Assembly: GCF_003576375.1 (NCBI RefSeq)
Contig: NZ_QWGE01000001.1
Coordinates: forward strand, 248,001-312,000
Source of the DNA: Pontibacter oryzae
GTDB taxonomy: Bacteria > Bacteroidota > Bacteroidia > Cytophagales > Hymenobacteraceae
Reading direction: 5' to 3'
DNA length: 64,000 nucleotides
The notes under the pieces were generated by a model that saw nothing but the letters and a program-made list of their open reading frames with translations, did not search any database and had not been told where the DNA came from. The position numbers and the translations under genes are program-made. Below are positions 55,109 through 62,200 of this stretch, piece after piece. Positions within the stretch are counted from its first letter, which is position 1. Every line of letters begins with the position of its first letter.

Positions 55109-56263
55109 TTATACATTCTCTGTTTGCAGCAAAGCAGGAAAGGTGCGTAAAATCAGTTTCACATCACCCCAGAAACTGTAAGTATGCGCATACTCGATGT
55201 CTAACTGTATCCGCTCTTCTTCCGAAAGGTCACCTTTGCCTCGCTTTGTCACCTGCCATAAGCCGGTAAGCCCGGCTGGGGCTGCGAAGCGCTGGATATA
55301 CTCGTCTGTTGTTAGCTTCTCTGCTTCGTAGAGCGGAAGTGGGCGGTTCCCAACCAAGGACATGTCCCCGAGAAAGATATTGAACAGCTGTGGTAACTCG
55401 TCCAAACTGGTGTTGCGCAGGAAAAGCCCTAGGCGCGTGATGCGCGGATCGTTCTGGAACTTCATAAAAGCCGCTGCTGCATTTTTCTGCGACAGGAACG
55501 TGCGCTCGCACATTTGCTTCCCGCTTATGTAAAGCATAGAGCTACAGGCATGCCCTAACCGTGCACACTCAGGGCATCCCATGCTTCCGGCAGTATCGCT
55601 TCCCTTTTTGGTATACATGTTAGCATCGGCCATGGCGGCAATGTCCTTGTCGGCCCCTGTGCGCATGGTCCGGAACTTATACAGGTTAAAGACTTTATAG
55701 CCTGCCCCTACGCGCTTGGACAGGTAAAGTACTGGCCCTTTGGAATCCAGCTTTATACACAAGGCTACTAAACTTAGCACAGGGAGCAACAGCAGCAAAG
55801 CTGTTCCGCTGATAAGGATATCCAGTATGCGTTTTGCCACTGGTGTTTTAACGCCTTTGGGAGTCTGCTGGCGCTTTCGCTCGCGCAGCAGCCGGTGCTT
55901 TTTTACAAGATACTGTATGCGGATAAATATCTCCTGACCCAGGCCGTCCCGTTGGTAAAGGTCGTCTGCTCCCAACTTAAGTGCCTCCGACTTCAATGCC
56001 GGGGTGATGCTTTCTGAAAGCATAATGACAGGCAGGTGCCGCAGATACGGGTGCTTGCGCAGACTCTGTGCTGGCACTTGCTCCTGCACAGAATAAAGCA
56101 TCACGTCTACCTTATTCTCCTTAAGATACTGCAACCCCTCCTCTAAATCGCTTACGTGCTGAAAGTTTGCTTTCTCACCAAAAAACCTAGCTGCCTGTAT
56201 GGACGATTCCATGTGCTTATCAACATAAAGCACTTGCAGGCGATTCACTTCTACTCCTTCCAT
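55109..56263 (-). CDS. Pseudo-receiver/sugar transferase fusion
   Basis: A 384-residue protein with two parts. Residues 8-125 match a response-regulator receiver fold ([26 protein letters not shown]), but the phospho-acceptor position is Tyr57 (DVMLYSVQ) and the conserved Lys is Arg105. A membrane helix (147-171) leads to a bacterial sugar transferase domain of the PglC/WbaP type ([39 protein letters not shown]). An insert at 228-252 has four Cys (C230, C233, C240, C252). It would start repeat-unit assembly by transfer of sugar-1-phosphate to undecaprenyl phosphate. Confidence 0.9.
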   Translation of the reverse strand: MEGVEVNRLQVLYVDKHMESSIQAARFFGEKANFQHVSDLEEGLQYLKENKVDVMLYSVQEQVPAQSLRKHPYLRHLPVIMLSESITPALKSEALKLGADDLYQRDGLGQEIFIRIQYLVKKHRLLRERKRQQTPKGVKTPVAKRILDILISGTALLLLLPVLSLVALCIKLDSKGPVLYLSKRVGAGYKVFNLYKFRTMRTGADKDIAAMADANMYTKKGSDTAGSMGCPECARLGHACSSMLYISGKQMCERTFLSQKNAAAAFMKFQNDPRITRLGLFLRNTSLDELPQLFNIFLGDMSLVGNRPLPLYEAEKLTTDEYIQRFAAPAGLTGLWQVTKRGKGDLSEEERIQLDIEYAHTYSFWGDVKLILRTFPALLQTENV

Positions 56264-56277
56264 GGCTCAACCCAGCA

Positions 56278-56667
56278 CTATGCCATAACGCTTTTACCTG
56301 ATCGCCTTAAGATGCTCTTTATCCTGGCTTTCACCTCGTCGGGGTTAAAAGGCTTCACGACAAAATCATCAGCACCTAAGTTGAAGCATTTGATGCGGTC
56401 TTCGCTGCTTTCCAGGCCAGAAAGCATCAGAATAGGCAGGTCTCTGAAAAAAGAACTACTCCTGATTGCCTCAAGCATTTCATAACCAGACAAATACGGC
56501 ATATTTACATCGGCAATCACCATGTCCACCGTATTTCCCGCTTCCAGCCATTCCATAGCCTCTAGGCCATCATTCTTCAAAACGACGTGATAGTCATCCT
56601 GTAATACAAATTCAAGTATGAGCTGGATAGTTGGCTCATCCTCCACTATTAGTAAAGTGTGCTTCAT
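56278..56667 (-). CDS. Stand-alone response regulator
   Basis: A 129-residue receiver-only protein. All active residues are present: E9/D10, phospho-acceptor D53 (VIADVNMP), S83 and K105 (DDFVVKPFNP). There is no output domain. It is the first gene of the EPS operon and lies 14 bp upstream of the pseudo-receiver sugar transferase. No histidine kinase gene is in the operon; a PAS/GAF kinase lies about 5.5 kb away on the same strand. Confidence 0.93.
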   Translation of the reverse strand: MKHTLLIVEDEPTIQLILEFVLQDDYHVVLKNDGLEAMEWLEAGNTVDMVIADVNMPYLSGYEMLEAIRSSSFFRDLPILMLSGLESSEDRIKCFNLGADDFVVKPFNPDEVKARIKSILRRSGKSVMA

Positions 56668-57384
56668 GCTATTTATAATTTATCTTATTCATCATCGCTT
56701 TCCACAAGACTCCATCTCTGCCAAAATTTATACACATAGCACAATCAGCAGAAATAAACATGATTATTACAACACAAAATAATGAAAGCCCCTTGCCTCT
56801 GAAAGAGCAGGTAGTTTATAATTTAAAGATCCAATCAAAGGTTCATTTTTCGCGTAAAAATCACTAAATAAAACAATTTACCACTATTGTTATATTTTTA
56901 TTCCTGTGGCCATAAAGATGCACACACATTTTAAATTTTTCAAATTTAACGAAGCTGAAATAATAAATTAATACAAAAATAAAATCAACCAAACCCAAAG
57001 CCTTTCAAAGGATAAATTATTGGATTTTGCAAGCACACAAATTACTATCAATGATTATTTACAGAAAATGAAAGTTAAAAGCTATTCCGTGACACCCTAA
57101 ATACAGCTTTTGTTAATACTATTTGCACCTGCAAACTATAAGTGGGTTAATTTAGAGGTGAGTCGGTTTTAGAATCTAAGCATGCTGCTATAGCGCAATC
57201 AAGATTAAGCAACGAGAAGGACTGGAATGGTTTTAAAGAGCCTAAGCCTAATTTAGAGCAGTAACAGAGTCCTTAGAAAACTAAAACGCATAAGCCTAGC
57301 TCACTATCAGGCCGGCTTATACTCCATTAAGATGTAGCCAATATTTTACAGCAGTACTTTTGAGTGCTTGGTATTAATTAGAGT
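56668..57384. other. Long AT-rich leader region upstream of the EPS operon
   Basis: A 717-bp, strongly AT-rich spacer with no coding frame. It must contain the promoter of the 12-gene EPS operon. I could not assign a convincing Bacteroidota -33/-7 promoter or an operator palindrome. Confidence 0.5.
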
Positions 57385-57579
57385 CTAGTACAGACTATTG
57401 CGTCGCCTAAGTATAAACTCATCATCGCCATCAAGCGTGGGTTGTGTCACGGCAGCTTTATCCAGTTCTAGCCTGCGGTAGTGTTTAAGTGGCATACTTA
57501 GTTTTTGCGCTAAGTATGGCCTGTTCACCCCGTTATGGATTATATTATGTATGCAACTGAAATGTTTACCGCTTGGCAT
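57385..57579 (-). CDS. Small hypothetical protein, doubtful
   Basis: A 64-residue frame (MPSGKHFSCIHNIIHNGVNR...). The middle RPYLAQKLSMPLKHYRRLEL could be read as a helix-turn-helix, but it matches no family I recognise. It is isolated in an AT-rich region and may not be expressed. Confidence 0.25.
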   Translation of the reverse strand: MPSGKHFSCIHNIIHNGVNRPYLAQKLSMPLKHYRRLELDKAAVTQPTLDGDDEFILRRRNSLY

Positions 57580-57758
57580 TTAAATAGAGCTCAACGAATT
57601 CTTGTGAATGGATCAATCGCCATTTAGGCGTTGCGTACATTGCAGCTACCAATTTGTTGAACAAAGAAGCTGAGGTTGTATAAAGCACTAAAATCAGTAT
57701 CTCTAAGTCTGTTCTATACTTATCTTAAGGCTTGAGCAACACTTTGAGTATAAATTTC

Positions 57759-58808
57759 TTAGCGGGTTGAAAACTTGTAGATGGTTTTAGACTCGTAAGT
57801 TTGGCCCGGTTCAAGTATGGTTGATGGAAAATCTGGTTGGTTTGGGGAGTCCGGGTAATGCTGCGCCTCCAGGGCGAACCCGTAATGCCTCGAGTACAGT
57901 TGCTCGCCAATACCAGTAAGCGTGTCATCTAGGAAATTACCTGAGTAAAACTGTATGCCAGGCTCAGTCGTGAGCACCTCAAGCACACGCCCGGTTGTTG
58001 GTTCGTAAACAGTGGCGGCTTTTCTCATCGTGCCATGCTTTCCGTTTAGCACATAGTTATGGTCATAGCCGCCTGCAACCTTTCTTATTCGTTCCCCGAT
58101 GGTGCGGGGCGTAGTAAAATCCATGGCCGTATCTTTTACACCGCGAAGCTCACCGGTTGGTATCAGTGATTCGTCTACCACGGTGTAGCAATCAGCGTTG
58201 AGAGTAAGAGCATGACCAAGAATATTGTCTGATTTACCGGCAGTTAGGTTGAAGTAACAATGATTGGTTAGGTTTACAGGCGTGGCTTTATCAGTCGTGG
58301 CCTTATATTCCATACATAATTCGTTATCATCCGTTAGGGTGTATGTAACTGTAATGCTTAAGTTTCCGGGGTACCCTTCCTCCCCATCTTTGCTTAGATA
58401 GTTAAAGCGCACTGCGTTCTCCTCTGGCAGCATCTCCGCCTGCCATATTACCTTATCAAAACCCTTAGTGCCTCCGTGCAAATGGTTAGGCCCGTCGTTG
58501 GTAGCTAATTTGTACATTTGCTCATGGAGCGTAAAAGTGCCTTTGGCAATCCTATTTCCGTATCGGCCAACAATAGCACCAAAGTAAGGCCCGCTCTTGA
58601 TATATTCCGGGCTTGTATAGCCTGCCAAACTTTCAAAACCAAGCACTACGTTGCCTAGATCTCCATTTCGGTTTGGTGCTAGCAGCGAGGTAACAGTGGC
58701 ACCATAATCAGACAACTCTACTTTAACACCGCTTGAATTAGTTAGTGTAAAAAGTGATGTTTCCTGGCCTTCAGCCGTTTTTCCGAAAGGTTTTTGCTTT
58801 ATTTCCAT
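57759..58808 (-). CDS. galM: Aldose 1-epimerase (galactose mutarotase)
   Basis: A 349-residue mutarotase when started at MEIKQKPFGKTAEGQ; the frame runs 29 codons further upstream (to 58895), but those residues are not family-like. Landmarks: GAIVGRYGNRIAKG, NHLHGG (catalytic His region), VNLTNHCYFNL, and EAQHYPDSPNQPDFPS (catalytic Glu). It interconverts alpha and beta aldose anomers, notably galactose. Transcribed alone; no link to its neighbours is visible. Confidence 0.93.
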   Translation of the reverse strand: MEIKQKPFGKTAEGQETSLFTLTNSSGVKVELSDYGATVTSLLAPNRNGDLGNVVLGFESLAGYTSPEYIKSGPYFGAIVGRYGNRIAKGTFTLHEQMYKLATNDGPNHLHGGTKGFDKVIWQAEMLPEENAVRFNYLSKDGEEGYPGNLSITVTYTLTDDNELCMEYKATTDKATPVNLTNHCYFNLTAGKSDNILGHALTLNADCYTVVDESLIPTGELRGVKDTAMDFTTPRTIGERIRKVAGGYDHNYVLNGKHGTMRKAATVYEPTTGRVLEVLTTEPGIQFYSGNFLDDTLTGIGEQLYSRHYGFALEAQHYPDSPNQPDFPSTILEPGQTYESKTIYKFSTR

Positions 58809-59450
58809 ATACTTATCAAGTTCTGTGGAGATTAACGCACCATATTCTTGCAGGTTATTCAAGCCGGCACAATCAATATTATGGCCTGCGGCCAAGCTGT
58901 TAATCCCTGAAGGCTGCTAACCAATCACTCCTTTTATTACATGGGTAAGTAGGTGCTAGTTGCCTAAGCAGCAAATTTGATTACAACAAAAGCCTACCTG
59001 AGGCACTACTGACGGAAAAAAAGCTCTGGCCGCAGAATTTATACTTTGATTACACAAGTGTTGCTTTAGATTTGAACGCCTCTGTGATGACCTCTGTGAA
59101 GAATAGGCACGCCATATTTGTAAAGCAATCTTCTAATACAATATAGAAACTTACTATTTCCTTTCTATCATACAAATATTACTGTGTATACTTTTATAAG
59201 TTAGAGATGCTTGTTGATTCTCCTAGAAAATTGCACCCTTTTTGGTAAATCAAAGTATAGATGCTAAGCACAGGAAGTGCCCGTGCTGATTACGGCAGCA
59301 GGAGATCTGGCAGTAGCAAACTTCAACTCTACTTAAAGCCCCACATAGCATATTTTGCACTTATTTAAGCGTTGACCTGCGTAAGGCCTACTAGTCTGCA
59401 CGCAATGCGGCAAATGCTATAACCTGCCTGCTATACTTTAATACCTTAAT
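58809..59450. other. Divergent intergenic region, no gene
   Basis: A spacer between galM (minus) and the YqcI/YcgG gene (plus) of about 640 bp. It must carry divergent promoters. No operator palindrome or RNA element recognised. Confidence 0.5.
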
Positions 59451-60170
59451 ATGAGCAATTCAGACATGAAGACATACTTTACACCCGAAGAGCTGGATGT
59501 AACAAACAACCAAGTTCTAAAGGAGATCTATAATAGTATCAAAGACAAGATTAAAGACATCGAGTACCCTTGCGTAGGCGCGAAGGCCGCCCTCAACTCC
59601 AACCAAATACGCTTTGCCGTATACGATACGCTGGCTACCGAAACAACAACCCAATCGCTGGGGCAGGACCTGAAGCAGTACATTGCCGAAACGCTGGCTG
59701 CAAACAGCGAATACATGACCATGATTGCGGTATTTAAAAATGAGGAGGAAAACTCCGAGCTTGGATTCGAGAAGAAACTTTGGGAACAACTGCAGTTACT
59801 CCATAACAGCGATGACAGCGAGCAGCCCTGGGCACCGGATGTAAGCAGCAACCCTGCCGACACAGATTTCAGCTTTAGCTATAACGGCACTGCTTTCTTT
59901 GTAGTAGGCCTGCACCCTAACGCAAGCAGAAAAGCCCGTAGAATTGGATACACAGCCATGGCCTTTAACCTGCACAGGCAGTTTGAGCAACTACGCGAGA
60001 AGGGAGTATATGACAACATGAAAAAGGTAATACGCGAGCGTGAACAGGCTTACGATGGCTCCATCAACCCCATGCTCAACGATTTTGGTGACGGACTGGA
60101 AGCACCCCAATATAGTGGCCGCCAAGTAGACGAAAGCTGGAAGTGCCCTTTTTTGGCGGGAAAAATGTAA
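59451..60170 (+). CDS. YqcI/YcgG family protein, heme N-hydroxylase-like
   Basis: A 239-residue member of the YqcI/YcgG family; an alternative start is M6 (59466). Characteristic segments are YPCVGAKAAL (C41), FFVVGLHPNASRKARR (H155 and the Arg cluster) and the C-terminal CPFLAGKM (C232). Characterised relatives (DcsA of D-cycloserine and GntA of guanitoxin biosynthesis) are heme enzymes that N-hydroxylate arginine or guanidine-type substrates, from memory. A DUF1989 gene follows after 36 bp. The substrate here is unknown. Confidence 0.8.
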   Translation: MSNSDMKTYFTPEELDVTNNQVLKEIYNSIKDKIKDIEYPCVGAKAALNSNQIRFAVYDTLATETTTQSLGQDLKQYIAETLAANSEYMTMIAVFKNEEENSELGFEKKLWEQLQLLHNSDDSEQPWAPDVSSNPADTDFSFSYNGTAFFVVGLHPNASRKARRIGYTAMAFNLHRQFEQLREKGVYDNMKKVIREREQAYDGSINPMLNDFGDGLEAPQYSGRQVDESWKCPFLAGKM

Positions 60171-60206
60171 TAGTAATCAAAAGAAATATAGCACAAAAAT
60201 CAAGGC

Positions 60207-60791
60207 ATGATCGAAACGATTGAAAAGCAAAGTGGCGCGGCATTTAAACTGCGAAAAGGCGATAAGTTAAAAGTTGTGGACCCGCAAGGCGAGCAGGTTA
60301 GCGACATGGTGCTGTTTAACGCAGCGGATAAACGCGAGAAACTGTCTTCGGGCAAAACGCTGGATTTTGAAGAGACGATCCTGATCACCAAAGGGCACCA
60401 CCTCTGGAGTAACCGCAGCCACAAGATGATGGAGATATTGGAAGACACCAATGGCCGCAACGATTTCCTGCTAGCCCCGTGCAGCCCGGAAACGTTCCAG
60501 ATCATGCACCAAAACCCCGAATACCACCCGAGTTGCTTCGAGAACCTCTATACTAACCTCGCCCAGTTCGGTATTGAGCCAGACGATGTACCTACTGCGT
60601 TCAATATTTTCATGAATGTACAGTTTGCCGCAGACGGTAAACTCTCCGTGGACCCGCCAACCAGCAAGGCTGGCGATTATGTGTTGCTGGAAGCTAAAAT
60701 GGATCTGATCGTTGGCCTCACTGCTTGCTCCGCTGAGCAATCCAACAACTATAGTTTTAAGCCTATCCAATACGAAATTATTCCGGCATAA
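60207..60791 (+). CDS. DUF1989/urea carboxylase-associated family protein
   Basis: A 194-residue DUF1989 protein with the family core FKLRKGDKLKVVDPQGEQVS, FLLAPCSPETF (C92), PTAFNIFMNV, DPPTSKAGDYV and LIVGLTACSAEQSNN (C174). Relatives in guanidine operons form carboxyguanidine deiminase (CgdAB). Here there is no urea carboxylase gene next to it; instead it is paired with the heme N-hydroxylase-like gene and ends at a terminator 5 nt after its stop. A role in guanidino-compound chemistry is inferred. Confidence 0.82.
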   Translation: MIETIEKQSGAAFKLRKGDKLKVVDPQGEQVSDMVLFNAADKREKLSSGKTLDFEETILITKGHHLWSNRSHKMMEILEDTNGRNDFLLAPCSPETFQIMHQNPEYHPSCFENLYTNLAQFGIEPDDVPTAFNIFMNVQFAADGKLSVDPPTSKAGDYVLLEAKMDLIVGLTACSAEQSNNYSFKPIQYEIIPA

Positions 60792-60795
60792 CTTT

Positions 60796-60858
60796 AAAAA
60801 GGCTGAGAAACTGCGCGTTAAAGTGTACCTCTTCCGTTGCAGCATCTCAGCCTTTTTT
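60796..60858 (+). terminator. Terminator after the DUF1989 gene
   Basis: AAAAAGGCTGAGA (60796-60808) pairs perfectly with TCTCAGCCTTTTT (60845-60857), giving a 13-bp stem and a T-run. It closes the two-gene YqcI/YcgG-DUF1989 unit. Confidence 0.85.
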
Positions 60859-60963
60859 CGTGCTTTTTTATCAATATAAGTTTCTTTTAATACACGTTAC
60901 AAACTTGCGTGTAAAAATTCGAGAAAAAAGGTTGAACTTAGGCTCCGAAACAGCTCCCCACGT

Positions 60964-61878
60964 ATGGCAACAGGACTTCTTGCTTTATTAGATGATGTAT
61001 CGGCACTGGTAAAAGCCAGCGCCGCCAGTTTAGATGATGTACCTGCACAGGTAAGCAAAACAACCAGCAAAGTATCCGGCATTGTAATCGACGATACAGC
61101 CGTTACGCCCAAGTATGTTGTTGGGCTCGACCCTTCCCGGGAGCTTTCGATCATTTTCCAGATCGCTAAAAAATCCCTGATTAATAAGATTATCTTTTTA
61201 AGCCCCGCCGCGCTATTGCTCGGTTTTTTTGCACCCTGGGCCATCACACCAATTCTGATGCTTGGCGGTGCGTATTTATGCTACGAAGGGTATGAAAAGG
61301 TGCATGCTATGTTTAGCAAACACCCGGGAGCAGCGGCAGAACAAGGCGAGGCCCTTAAAGCCATAACCCCGGAAGAACTGGAAAAACAGCGTGTGGCAAG
61401 TGCCGTGCGCACAGATATGATCTTGTCCGCTGAAATTGTAGCCATTACTTACTCTACTGTAGCAGAGGAAATACTAGTTACACAGATTGCAGTAATGTTT
61501 AGCGTGGCAATTTTCATAACTGTGGCAGTTTATGGTTTTGTGGGCCTGATTGTGAAAGCAGATGATATTGGCATCCACCTGGCAAAGGAAAAGTTTAGTG
61601 CCGGAACCAGACGCATCGGGCGCGGGATTGTGCGCATCATGCCAGGCTTTTTAACCGCGCTTGGGTACATAGGAACTGCTGCCATGCTTTGGGTTGGTGC
61701 CGACATTATTGCACACGGCATTCCGTTTACCAGCCACGCCCTCGATAATTTAGAGCACTCGTTTAAGCAGGTGCCGGCACTTGGCTGGTTGGCTAAGGCT
61801 ATTGTGAGTGGTTTGGGGGGTTTAGCCTTAGGCGCCCTTATTGATAAGATCATAAAGCTGGCTAGAAGACTCTTTTAA
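60964..61878 (+). CDS. DUF808 family inner-membrane protein
   Basis: A 304-residue protein of the DUF808/YedI type. The N-terminal signature is GLLALLDDVSALVKASAASL followed by DDVPAQVSKTTSKVSGIVID. Five to six membrane helices follow (LSPAALLLGFFAPWAITPIL, MLGGAYLCYEGYEKVH, and later ones). Function unknown. It follows a strong terminator, so it is a separate unit. Confidence 0.92.
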   Translation: MATGLLALLDDVSALVKASAASLDDVPAQVSKTTSKVSGIVIDDTAVTPKYVVGLDPSRELSIIFQIAKKSLINKIIFLSPAALLLGFFAPWAITPILMLGGAYLCYEGYEKVHAMFSKHPGAAAEQGEALKAITPEELEKQRVASAVRTDMILSAEIVAITYSTVAEEILVTQIAVMFSVAIFITVAVYGFVGLIVKADDIGIHLAKEKFSAGTRRIGRGIVRIMPGFLTALGYIGTAAMLWVGADIIAHGIPFTSHALDNLEHSFKQVPALGWLAKAIVSGLGGLALGALIDKIIKLARRLF

Positions 61879-61892
61879 GCAGCTTAAACTCA

Positions 61893-61934
61893 AAAAGGCC
61901 CCGTTTATACTTACAGGTATATACGGGGCCTTTT
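61893..61934 (+). terminator. Terminator after the DUF808 gene
   Basis: AAAAGGCCCCGT (61893-61904) pairs with ACGGGGCCTTTT (61923-61934), a perfect 12-bp stem with A and T feet, 15 nt after the stop. Confidence 0.85.
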
Positions 61935-62120
61935 CATATACGTAAGGTCGGGCCAGCTACTACAGCTGACCTTTCACCTGAAACATAAGCAATCTATTAC
62001 TTTTTAACTCGTCAGGAATTAACCTGAAAGCCTAGCTTATTCCGTGGCTATACTTAGCCCAAGGTATACTTAGGGTGAACACATTTACTTGGTAGATCTT
62101 AATGATATTTTAGTGCCTAT

Positions 62121-62170
62121 TAACACAAAAGCGCCATGCAACTTTATAGTTGCATGGCGCTTTTGTGTTA
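62121..62170 (-). terminator. 23-bp perfect-stem terminator of the histidine kinase
   Basis: The arms 62121-62143 and 62148-62170 are perfectly complementary over 23 bp around a TTAT loop, with core GCGCCATGCAACT. The hairpin lies 30 nt after the kinase stop. The remainder of spacer 61935-62200 shows no gene. Confidence 0.85.
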
Positions 62171-62200
62171 CAATTGCATGTAGCCCACAAGCTAGGCCAG

